From: an uncultured Dehalococcoidia bacterium
GTDB lineage: Bacteria > Chloroflexota > Dehalococcoidia > Lucifugimonadales > Lucifugimonadaceae
Direction of reading: 5' to 3'
Length of the DNA: 33,059 nt
Assembly (NCBI GenBank): GCA_913048295.1
Contig: CAJWWK010000025.1
Coordinates: 1-33,059, forward strand
How positions within the stretch are numbered: the first letter of the stretch is position 1; every line of letters begins with the position of its first letter. A program made the position numbers and the translations under genes. Of the stretch, positions 16,710 through 24,293 are shown one piece after another. A model generated the notes under the pieces. It was not told the origin of the DNA, searched no databases, and saw only the letters and a program-made list of their open reading frames with translations.

Positions 16710-18026
16710 GTGATCGCACGATATTCACGGCCTGAGATGAGTGGAATCTGGTCGGAAGACAACTCATTCGATCTCTGGCTAAAAGTCGAAATCTCCGCCT
16801 CACAGGCATGGACCGATCAGGGCGTGGTACCGAAGTCGGATATGGCAAAGATTCGCAACGCCAAATTTGATCGAGCAGCTTACGACCGGTTGTTTGAAGA
16901 GACAAAACACGATCTCGTTTCGTTCACCCAGGCCATGGGTGAAAGTCTTGGCCCGGAACGTCGATGGGTTCACCACGGCCTAACGTCGAATGATGTAAAA
17001 GACACCGCCCTCAGTATGCAGTTGGCGCAGTCGTGCGATCTGCTGGACCGAGTCATCGTCGATCTCCTCAATGCGCTGCGCATTCGCGCCATCGAATTCA
17101 AACACACGCCATGCATAGGTCGGTCGCACGGTATCCACGCCGAGCCGATGAGCTTCGGCATGAAGCTGGCGCTCTGGTTTGTCGAAATGAAGCGGAACCG
17201 GGCAAGGCTCGCAGCTGCCCGCACAAGAGTTGCCGTTGGAATGCTTTCGGGTCCGGTCGGGACGTTTGCCTCGATACCGCCGGTGATCGAAGAATCGGTA
17301 TGCGAGCAACTCGGTCTGGCACCTGCAGAAGTGTCGAACCAGGTGATCCAGCGCGATAGGCACGCCGAATATGTACAGGTGCTCGCCCTTGTTGCGGCCA
17401 CGCTCGAAAAAATTGCGACCGAAATCAGAAGCCTGCAACGAACCGAAATCCGAGAAGTAGAAGAGCCGTTCGGCAAACCCGGTTACGTAACAAAGGGCTC
17501 TTCTTCCATGCCTCACAAGCGCAATCCCGAGCTTACAGAACGTATATGCGGCCTTGCCCGGCTCGTGCGTGGGCATTCGGTAACGGCGCTCGAAAACGTC
17601 GCACTGTGGCACGAGCGCGATATCTCACATTCATCGGCCGAGCGAATGATCCTGCCCGATGCGTCGCTCGCGCTGGATTACATCATGAGCCTGATGACAG
17701 GGATCATCTCTGACATGGTCGTTCATCCGGACCAGATGATGCGAAACCTCGAGTCGACCCGGGGGTTGGTGTTCTCGCCGCGGGTGATGCTGCTGCTGGT
17801 GGAGAAGGGCGTTGAGCGAACCAACGCTTACGACGCCGTGCAGAGGTGTTCAATGCGATCGTGGGATGAAGAGCTTGATTTCCGCGAGTTGATCAAGACA
17901 GACCCGGCGGTGGCGTCGAAGGTAAGTCCGCAAGATCTCAACGACCTGTTCGATTACGGTTTCTATCTCGGCCACGTAGACCGCATTTTCGAACGTGCTG
18001 GGATTTCGGAGACCGAAGTTGTCTGA
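16710..18026 (+). CDS. purB: Adenylosuccinate lyase
   Basis: PurB removes fumarate from SAICAR and from adenylosuccinate, acting twice in purine synthesis. The 438-residue protein has MIARYSRPEMSGIWS at the start, HHGLTSNDVKDTA (88-100), H140 in IGRSHGIHAEP and the fumarase/aspartase signature SSSMPHKRNP (264-273). The start is GTG 16710. The preceding 212 bp after the Nudix remnant contain nothing recognised apart from a 10-bp palindrome CTTCGCGAAG (16512-16521). Its last codons overlap the start of purC. Confidence 0.97.
   Translation: MIARYSRPEMSGIWSEDNSFDLWLKVEISASQAWTDQGVVPKSDMAKIRNAKFDRAAYDRLFEETKHDLVSFTQAMGESLGPERRWVHHGLTSNDVKDTALSMQLAQSCDLLDRVIVDLLNALRIRAIEFKHTPCIGRSHGIHAEPMSFGMKLALWFVEMKRNRARLAAARTRVAVGMLSGPVGTFASIPPVIEESVCEQLGLAPAEVSNQVIQRDRHAEYVQVLALVAATLEKIATEIRSLQRTEIREVEEPFGKPGYVTKGSSSMPHKRNPELTERICGLARLVRGHSVTALENVALWHERDISHSSAERMILPDASLALDYIMSLMTGIISDMVVHPDQMMRNLESTRGLVFSPRVMLLLVEKGVERTNAYDAVQRCSMRSWDEELDFRELIKTDPAVASKVSPQDLNDLFDYGFYLGHVDRIFERAGISETEVV
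18008..18011 (+). promoter_or_regulatory. Ribosome-binding site deciding the purC start
   Basis: GGAG lies 7 bases before TTG 18019 and supports that start over the upstream GTG 17995, which has no such site. Confidence 0.55.
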
Positions 18027-18930
18027 AGCTGTGTTCGAGACGAATCTCTCCGGTCTGATCCACCGGGGGAAAGTCCGGGATACGTACGACCTGGGCGATG
18101 ACCGCCTCCTGATGGTTGCATCCGACCGAATTTCGGCGTTCGACGTGGTGATGGACCAGCCGATTCCCGGCAAGGGGATTATCCTCACGCAAATGTCTGC
18201 GTTCTGGTTCGGCGTCATCGACTATGTGATGCCAAACCACCTGATCGCTACTGCCGATGACGAAACCGCGATGGCCGCAATCGAAATCAGCGGCGCACTG
18301 TCGGAATTGACTCCCGACCTGGCACGAAGATCGATGGTGATCAAGAAGGCGGAACGGATCGACATCGAGTGCGTTGTCAGGAACTACATCGCGGGTTCCG
18401 CATGGGCCGAGTACGAAGAATCGGGAACAATGAACGGCACTCCCCTGCCAACGGGCATGAAGGCCGCTGATCGATTTTCTGAGCCGGTATTCACTCCTTC
18501 CACAAAGGCCGAATCGGGTCACGACATGCCCCTGACGCCGAGCGAAGCGCGAGACCTCGTTGGCGGCGAACTACATGCTCAACTCGAAGAAAAAAGCATC
18601 GAAATATTCCAGGTGGCCCACGCCTACGCCGCCGGGCAGGGGATGATCCTGGTCGACACGAAGTTCGAGTTCGGCTTCGTTGATGGTGAACTGACGATAA
18701 TCGACGAAGTGCTTACACCCGATTCGAGCCGGTACTGGGATGTCGATGACTGGGTTCCGGGGAAATTCCCACCGGCCTTTGACAAGCAGTATTTGCGTGC
18801 GTGGCTGCTGGATACCGACTGGAAGCGTGAACCACACCCGCCGACATTACCCGACGCCGTAATTGAGCAAACGAGGGAGCGATATCTAGAGTCTTACCGG
18901 CGACTGGCCGGCAAGTCACTGGTACTGTAG
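18019..18930 (+). CDS. purC: Phosphoribosylaminoimidazole-succinocarboxamide synthase
   Basis: PurC condenses CAIR with aspartate to give SAICAR, the substrate of the neighbouring PurB. I choose TTG 18019, giving 303 residues and an 8-nt overlap with the purB end, so translation is probably coupled. Motifs include HRGKVRDTYDLGDDRLLMV, SDRISAFDVVM, the ECVVRNYIAGSAW segment and TPSTKAESGHD, and later LVDTKFEFGF and DEVLTPDSSRYW. The length is that of the longer SAICAR synthases (about 300), not the compact type of about 240. Confidence 0.95.
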   Translation: MSEAVFETNLSGLIHRGKVRDTYDLGDDRLLMVASDRISAFDVVMDQPIPGKGIILTQMSAFWFGVIDYVMPNHLIATADDETAMAAIEISGALSELTPDLARRSMVIKKAERIDIECVVRNYIAGSAWAEYEESGTMNGTPLPTGMKAADRFSEPVFTPSTKAESGHDMPLTPSEARDLVGGELHAQLEEKSIEIFQVAHAYAAGQGMILVDTKFEFGFVDGELTIIDEVLTPDSSRYWDVDDWVPGKFPPAFDKQYLRAWLLDTDWKREPHPPTLPDAVIEQTRERYLESYRRLAGKSLVL

Positions 18931-18980
18931 ATAGTCTTGAATATAACTGGTGCACCGGTTGGTGTGACGTTTGGGAACGC

Positions 18981-19664
18981 ATGGCAGATTCAAAGCGAAT
19001 AGCAACTACCCGCCCGGAAAGCCGCCGCGGGATGAGCAAGGGCCAGATCCGGGAAGTGCGTAGGTCGAGGAGCCGTGCGCGGGCTCGCCGCAAGCGCTCA
19101 CTCTTGATGTTTGGTGGAATCTTGTTCGCTCTGGTCTTTATCTCGGCGCTCGTGCTTTCACCGAACCTGAGCCCGCAGACTTCTGGTGGCCTCCGAGGCG
19201 TGAACAACGGTGGCTTTATCGAGATTGACGTGGATCAGGGCCGCGATCACATACCCGGGGATGCGCCGAATACCGGCGCCTACACAGTTGTGCCGGCGAC
19301 TTCGGGCCCGCACTGGGCCGGAGCTACAACCCGTGTCGGCGTTTCAGCTCCAGCCAGATGGGGTACGTACGAGCAGATACTCCCCAATGAGGTCTTGGTC
19401 CACAACCTGGAACACGGCGGGATCGGCATTCATTACGACTGCGAAGGCGGGTGCCCTGAGATCGTGCAGGCACTGGATGACATTATTCCCCGAAATAACT
19501 CGCAGTTCATATTGTCGCCATACGTGAACATGCCAAGCAAGATCGCAATTACGGCGTGGCGACACCACCTTTACCTGGACGAGGTGGACGAGGACCTGAT
19601 CCGACAGTTCATCGATGAGTACCAGGACCGTGCACCCGAAAGCGTGCCCGAAAACCCGTACTAG
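18981..19664 (+). CDS. Membrane-anchored DUF3105 protein
   Basis: The function is unknown. The 227 residues comprise a very basic cytoplasmic N-terminus (1-40, with RRSRSRARARRKR), a single transmembrane helix (about 41-60, LLMFGGILFALVFISALVLS) and an extracytoplasmic DUF3105 domain. That domain has SGPHWAG, PARWGTYEQ and the most conserved segment VLVHNLEHGGIGIHYDC with two His, a Glu and a Cys, followed by a second Cys in EGGCPE. These residues could bind metal or form a disulfide, which is an inference. It lies 50 bp after purC and 10 bp before purS, so it is probably co-transcribed with purine genes. No link to purine synthesis is evident. Confidence 0.85.
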   Translation: MADSKRIATTRPESRRGMSKGQIREVRRSRSRARARRKRSLLMFGGILFALVFISALVLSPNLSPQTSGGLRGVNNGGFIEIDVDQGRDHIPGDAPNTGAYTVVPATSGPHWAGATTRVGVSAPARWGTYEQILPNEVLVHNLEHGGIGIHYDCEGGCPEIVQALDDIIPRNNSQFILSPYVNMPSKIAITAWRHHLYLDEVDEDLIRQFIDEYQDRAPESVPENPY

Positions 19665-19674
19665 ACTGCCCCTG

Positions 19675-19923
19675 ATGTTCCTGGCAAAAGTCCACGTCAC
19701 TCTCAAACCTACCGTCAACGATCCCCAGGGACTGACGATAGCCCGCGCACTGGGCCGACTGGGGTTCGACTCGGTCGAATCGCTCCGTGCGGGCAAGTAC
19801 TTCGAGGTGAAGATCGAAGGTGACGATCTCGCGACTGCGGAAGCCGACGTGAAATCGATGTGCGAGAAACTGCTCGCCAATCCCGTAATCGAAACATTCA
19901 CCTACGATTTGGAAACGGCGTAG
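19675..19923 (+). CDS. purS: Phosphoribosylformylglycinamidine synthase subunit PurS
   Basis: PurS is the small subunit of the three-part FGAM synthase and bridges PurL and the glutaminase PurQ. The 82-residue protein has the family pattern: AKVHVTLKPTVNDPQG, then ARALGRLGF and FEVKIEG, and ends VIETFTYDLE. ATG 19675 is used; the frame extends upstream into the DUF3105 gene but without family similarity. purQ and purL, which usually follow, are not in this window; a minus-strand his operon comes next. Confidence 0.93.
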   Translation: MFLAKVHVTLKPTVNDPQGLTIARALGRLGFDSVESLRAGKYFEVKIEGDDLATAEADVKSMCEKLLANPVIETFTYDLETA

Positions 19924-20170
19924 CCCCCAAATCGCGGCGCAGCCTCAGTCGCGGCGCTGCTCGTCCTCATCCCGACCTTATCGGAGGGATCAAAGGTCAA
20001 AGCGGGTAGAGTCAACGCTTCAGCCGACAGATGACACTGCCAGTTCCCGATGTATACGAATACCGACCCCGGTTGTTTCGACACTCCGATTTGCCGGAGC
20101 TGCAGCCAATTTGCTGAGTCAGGGGAATCCCTCCGCAGGGCTCGGGAAGAGGAGAGTACCTCGGTCGGTC
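19924..20170. other. Intergenic region between convergent purS and hisB
   Basis: This is 247 bp with no recognisable gene or RNA. It must hold the transcription ends of both the purine and histidine runs. The only clear fold is a short CTCCG/CGGAG hairpin at 20084-20099, which is weak and lacks a U-tract. I looked for purQ or purL remnants and saw none. Confidence 0.5.
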
Positions 20171-20776
20171 TCAGCCGGTGAGGGTGTCTTTTGTGCTCGG
20201 CACTGCATCCGGGTTCCGCTCGTCGATGCGTGAAGCGTCTCTCAGCGATCTTGCGAACGCCTTGAACGCCGACTCGATCACGTGGTGTTCGTTTTGCCCC
20301 GCCAGCACCCGGATGTGCAAACAGAATCGACCTTCGACAGCCATCGCCTCGAAGAAGTGACGCGCAAGGTCGGCCGGGAACTCACCGACATTGTTGTCGA
20401 TGCCCATGTTGACCACTGCGTAGCCGCGGCCCGACAGATCGAGCACGGCGTGAGTAAGGGCCTCATCGAGCGGGCATGTGCGGTCGGCCATCCTCACGAT
20501 GCCCTTCCGGTCGCCCAGTGCTTCGTCGATGGCCCTGCCAAGCACGATAGCCGTGTCTTCGACGGTGTGGTGTGACCCGGTTTCAAGGTCGCCATAAGCC
20601 TCCACTTTGAGATCGATCAGGCCGTGGCGGGCGATCTGGCTCAGCATGTGCTTGAGAAAGCCGACAGGAGTGTCGATATCTGCCTTGCCGGTGCCATCGA
20701 GATTGACGGTCACCGCAATTTTGCTTTCACCTGTCTCACGAACCATGGTCGCTACGCGAGGGTTGTTTTCTGACAT
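20171..20776 (-). CDS. hisB: Imidazoleglycerol-phosphate dehydratase
   Basis: HisB dehydrates imidazoleglycerol phosphate in histidine synthesis, using a Mn cluster held by His and Glu residues. The 201-residue single-domain enzyme, without the HisN phosphatase fusion, has GFLKHMLSQIARHG, the first metal signature SHHTVEDTAI, the PLDEAL segment and the second signature NEHHVIESAFKAFAR. The start is ATG 20776, 65 bp after hisC. It is the last gene of the local his operon. Confidence 0.96.
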   Translation of the reverse strand: MSENNPRVATMVRETGESKIAVTVNLDGTGKADIDTPVGFLKHMLSQIARHGLIDLKVEAYGDLETGSHHTVEDTAIVLGRAIDEALGDRKGIVRMADRTCPLDEALTHAVLDLSGRGYAVVNMGIDNNVGEFPADLARHFFEAMAVEGRFCLHIRVLAGQNEHHVIESAFKAFARSLRDASRIDERNPDAVPSTKDTLTG

Positions 20777-20841
20777 TCTGGTGCCTTCGATCTCACAAAT
20801 GGTCCGAGCGCTTGATTCGATGCTAACCGTGCGGGCGTTTG

Positions 20842-21924
20842 CTAAACAACCCTTCTGAGAGCGTCGATCAGCAAGTCTGTCTGTTCAGGGGTACCGGTGC
20901 TGATCCGGAGAGAACTATCGAGGACGGTCTGCGGGAACCTGCGCACGAAAATTCCGCGCTGTGCCAGTTCGACATAGGCTTCTTCGGCAGTTCGCCGCTC
21001 GAACCGGCAGAGGAGGAAGTTGGCCTCGGACGGGTAGTACGAGATACCGGGAAACTCATCCACGACCGCTTCGAGGCGCTTTCGTTGCTCAATTAGCGTG
21101 GCCGCACGCTCAAGCAACTCGCCACGGTGTTCCAGCGCTGCCAGAACGGCGGCTTCGCCTGCGATGTTGATGTTGTACGGCTGCTTGATGTCCATCAGGT
21201 GGCCTATCAGTTCGCTCGAAGCGATCGCGTAACCGACTCGAAGCCCTGCAATGCCCGCCCATTTACTGAACGAACGGAGTATCACCAGGTTTTCGTACTC
21301 GTCGAGCAACGGACACAGGGTGCTTCCAGAGAACTCGTAGTAGGTCTCATCGACACAGACGATGACTCCGGTCTTGAGTAGCGCCCGTGCGTCGCGCTCG
21401 GTCAACAGGTTACCGGTCGGGTTGTTCGGTGAAGCCAGGAACACGATCCGCGCCGAATCATCGATTGCTTCAAGCATTGCCGGAATATCGATATCCCATG
21501 TGCTGTTTCGTGGGACCGATACGATTTCTGCTTCGGCAAGCCGGGCCGAAAATGAGTACATGCCGAAGGTCGGTTCACAATCGAGGACTTTCTGGCCCGG
21601 CGCGATGAACAGGCGCATCAGCAGGTCGATAATCTCGTCGCCACCTGCTCCAGCCATAATTCGCTCGACCGGCTGCCCGGTGTATTCGCCAAGCGCAGCC
21701 CGTAATTTTCGCTGGTTCGGGTCTGGATACAGGTGAAGTGGCAGGCCCGAAAGGGCGGCCGATACGTTATCGAGTGGTCCGTACGGGTTTTCGTTCGCGT
21801 TCAGGCGAATGACATCCTCAGGTTTGATCCCGGCCTTGCGAGCGAGCTCCTCAGATGGATCGACCCCGTGATAGGTCGCGAAGTTGACCATGTGCGAACG
21901 CATGAGTTTTTCGATTTGAGACAT
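20842..21924 (-). CDS. hisC: Histidinol-phosphate aminotransferase
   Basis: HisC transfers an amino group to imidazole acetol phosphate. From ATG 21924 (a TTG three codons upstream is possible) the protein has 360 residues. It shows LNANENPYGP, the GAGGDEIIDLL helix, LASPNNPTGNLL, VDETYYEF and the PLP lysine in RSFSKWAGIAGLRVGY (about K221), plus a C-terminal FVRRFPQ and SLRISTGT. The assignment to HisC rather than another class I/II enzyme is supported by its position between hisD (27 bp upstream) and hisB. Confidence 0.94.
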   Translation of the reverse strand: MSQIEKLMRSHMVNFATYHGVDPSEELARKAGIKPEDVIRLNANENPYGPLDNVSAALSGLPLHLYPDPNQRKLRAALGEYTGQPVERIMAGAGGDEIIDLLMRLFIAPGQKVLDCEPTFGMYSFSARLAEAEIVSVPRNSTWDIDIPAMLEAIDDSARIVFLASPNNPTGNLLTERDARALLKTGVIVCVDETYYEFSGSTLCPLLDEYENLVILRSFSKWAGIAGLRVGYAIASSELIGHLMDIKQPYNINIAGEAAVLAALEHRGELLERAATLIEQRKRLEAVVDEFPGISYYPSEANFLLCRFERRTAEEAYVELAQRGIFVRRFPQTVLDSSLRISTGTPEQTDLLIDALRRVV

Positions 21925-21951
21925 ATTGGGCAAGTGTGGACTGTGTGGCGA

Positions 21952-23271
21952 CTATTCGCCAACGATGTTTCGACGCCGGTACTCAGAAGCTGCGGCGTGG
22001 CCGTGCAGGCCTTCAAGCTTCGCAAGGACTTCTGCGTCTTTCGAGAGTTCGAGAAACGTGTCGTCGTCGAATGTCAGGACAGGCGTGACCCGAACGAAGT
22101 TTCTCACCGAGAGTGCCGACGAAAAACGGGCTGTCCCAGCGGTCGGCATGACGTGGGAAGGCCCGGCAACATAGTCGGCCATGACTTCCGCCGACCACTC
22201 TCCGATAAAAAGCCCGCCTGCGTTACGAACATTTTCTGCAAGTTTGCCTGCGTCTTCGGTAAGAATGCAGAGGTGTTCGGGTGCCGCCGCATTGGCGACC
22301 TGGATCGCCTCGTCGGTGCTGTTCACCACAATGGCCACGCCGCGATTTGTGAAGGCCGCCCGGGCGGTATCGCTGCGGGGAAGATCTTTCAGCTGGCGTT
22401 CGATCTCAGCCTCAGTTCGCTCGACAATCGCTTCGGACAGTGCAACGAGGATCGGCATTGCCACGGTGTCGTGCTCGGCCTGGGCAATCAGGTCGGACGC
22501 GGTGAAACGGGGGTTTGCCGACTCATCGGCGATGACCAGCGTTTCCGTCGGGCCGTACAACCCGTCGATCCCAACGTCTCCGAAGACCAGTTTCTTGGCC
22601 GCCGTCACCCATCCGTTACCCGGACCGCATATCAGATCGACCGCCGGAACTGATTCGGTGCCGTACGCCAGAGCCGCTATCGCCTGTGCGCCACCCAGTT
22701 TGAACACACGGTCGGCCCCGGCAATCTTCGCCGCAGCCAGAATCGCCGGGTGTGGCAATGCATTGCCGGGAGTGGGTGTGGCGACGATTATTTCGTCAAC
22801 ACCAGCAACCTTTGCCGGTACAACAGTCATTATCACCGTTGATGCAAGTGGGGCAGTTCCACCGGGGACGTAAGCCGCTATCGTTTCGAGCGGCGTAACT
22901 TTCTCGCCGAATTTTCCGGTTCCGTCGCTCCAGCTTTTCGGTAGTCCCCTGCCCTGAAATTTTCGCACGCGGTCTGCCGCGAGCTCCAGGGCCGAAACTG
23001 CTGCCGGGTCGAGTTCGTCGAATGCCGAGTCGATCTCGGATTGTGTTACTTCTAAGATGTCTGGCGAACCACCGTCGAGGGCCGTGTTGATCCTTCTGAG
23101 ACCTTCGTCGCCTTCACTTCGGACGATCTGAATCACCCTGGCGGCAAACTCGTCGGGAGATACTCGATCGGGAAACAGGCCATTTCCATCGGAAAGGACT
23201 GCTTCGGCAGGTAGATTGCGCTCACGGCGAAAGTATTCGATACCCGCGGCTGCGCCGATTACTCGTTTCAA
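21952..23271 (-). CDS. hisD: Histidinol dehydrogenase
   Basis: HisD oxidises histidinol to histidine in two NAD-dependent steps using a Zn ion. The 439 residues contain VPGGTAPLASTVIMTVVPA, IVATPTPGN, AGADRVFKLGGAQAIAALAYG, DLICGPGNGWV, the loop with QAEHDT, AAPEHLCIL with the catalytic Glu-His, and AGPSHVMPTAGTARF. The start is TTG 23271, two bases after the hisG stop, so translation is closely coupled. Confidence 0.96.
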   Translation of the reverse strand: MKRVIGAAAGIEYFRRERNLPAEAVLSDGNGLFPDRVSPDEFAARVIQIVRSEGDEGLRRINTALDGGSPDILEVTQSEIDSAFDELDPAAVSALELAADRVRKFQGRGLPKSWSDGTGKFGEKVTPLETIAAYVPGGTAPLASTVIMTVVPAKVAGVDEIIVATPTPGNALPHPAILAAAKIAGADRVFKLGGAQAIAALAYGTESVPAVDLICGPGNGWVTAAKKLVFGDVGIDGLYGPTETLVIADESANPRFTASDLIAQAEHDTVAMPILVALSEAIVERTEAEIERQLKDLPRSDTARAAFTNRGVAIVVNSTDEAIQVANAAAPEHLCILTEDAGKLAENVRNAGGLFIGEWSAEVMADYVAGPSHVMPTAGTARFSSALSVRNFVRVTPVLTFDDDTFLELSKDAEVLAKLEGLHGHAAASEYRRRNIVGE

Positions 23272-23273
23272 GA

Positions 23274-24293
23274 CTAATTGCCCGTTTCCCTGAACCGCGC
23301 CAGGTTTTCAACGAGTTGATCGTACGAATCGCATCGCTCTCGGTAGGCGTACTGGACGTCGGTCGCCGCGATGCCGATGCCACCGAGATCGCGAAAGTGA
23401 TTCACGACCTCGGTCAGGTCGGTTTTCTGTACCAGTACCTGCACGGTGAACCACGAACTGTTGTTACCGGTGTGGACGGCAGATATCGTTGGGCCGTCTA
23501 CACCTGCCAGCTCGCGACGTTTCATCACCTGCCTGACAACTTCATCCTCGGATTCGCCCTGGATATCACCGGTCACCCGCTGATACCTGTTCGCTCGAAG
23601 GCTCGCCTCGATTTTCTCAAGTAGCTTTCGGGTGAGAGTCAGTTTTTCAGGATCGTTTGCCAGGGCCCGTCCGTTGCCGACGATTACCGCCTGGGAATCG
23701 ATGATTGTGCCATCGACCAGTATGCGCAGTCCGTTTTCCCGCAGCGTTGTGCCGGTTGCAGTAATGTCGGCGATGATATCGGCGTAACCCATAACCGGTG
23801 CGGCTTCAAGGCCCCCCGACACTGAGACCATCGATACATAGTTCACGCCGTTCATATTCAGGAACCGCTTGACCAGTCGCTGGTACTTCGAAGCGATACG
23901 AAGGTCGCGACCTTTGGCCCGGAACTCGAGCGCTATATCGGCGAGGTCGGCCATGCTCGTCACGTCGAGCCATGAGTCGGGGACCGCGATCACGAGGCTG
24001 GAAGTGCCAAATCTCAGGCCATCGTGGACCAGCACCGTATCGCCGCGTTCAAGTCGCGACTCGGAGTACCGATCGAGTCCGACGACTCCGATATCAGCGC
24101 TGCCGCCATCGACTTCGGTCGTAATGTCGGACTGGCGCTGGAACAGGACATCCACACCCGGAAGGGCTGGAATGTCGGCCGTGTATCGTCGGGAGTTGGC
24201 CCGACGGACAGCCAGACCGCAGCCGGCCAGTAACTCGGCGGTCCCGTCGTACAGCGCACCGGTCGACGGCAGGGCGAACCGCAGATTGCTCAT
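23274..24293 (-). CDS. hisG: ATP phosphoribosyltransferase, long form with regulatory domain
   Basis: HisG makes the first committed step, joining ATP and PRPP. The 339-residue protein has the catalytic domains with LRFALPSTGAL, FQRQSDITTEVDGGSADIGV, LRIASKY, VSGGLEAAPVMGYAD and the PRPP loop DITATGTTLRENGL. A C-terminal segment from about residue 262 (GPTISAVHTGNNSSWFTVQV, then VNHFRDLGGIGI) matches the HisG_C domain that gives histidine feedback in long-form HisG. ATG 24293 overlaps the hisZ stop by four bases (ATGA). Having HisZ next to a HisG that carries its own regulatory domain is unusual, because HisZ normally accompanies the short form. Confidence 0.93.
   Translation of the reverse strand: MSNLRFALPSTGALYDGTAELLAGCGLAVRRANSRRYTADIPALPGVDVLFQRQSDITTEVDGGSADIGVVGLDRYSESRLERGDTVLVHDGLRFGTSSLVIAVPDSWLDVTSMADLADIALEFRAKGRDLRIASKYQRLVKRFLNMNGVNYVSMVSVSGGLEAAPVMGYADIIADITATGTTLRENGLRILVDGTIIDSQAVIVGNGRALANDPEKLTLTRKLLEKIEASLRANRYQRVTGDIQGESEDEVVRQVMKRRELAGVDGPTISAVHTGNNSSWFTVQVLVQKTDLTEVVNHFRDLGGIGIAATDVQYAYRERCDSYDQLVENLARFRETGN

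Noticed and set aside
19924-20170. Possible small RNA or purQ remnant
   Set aside because: No frame resembles PurQ and only one 5-bp hairpin is visible.
21733-22653. 306-codon plus-strand open frame
   Set aside because: It is antisense to hisC and hisD, has Cys/Arg/His-rich composition and no recognisable domain.
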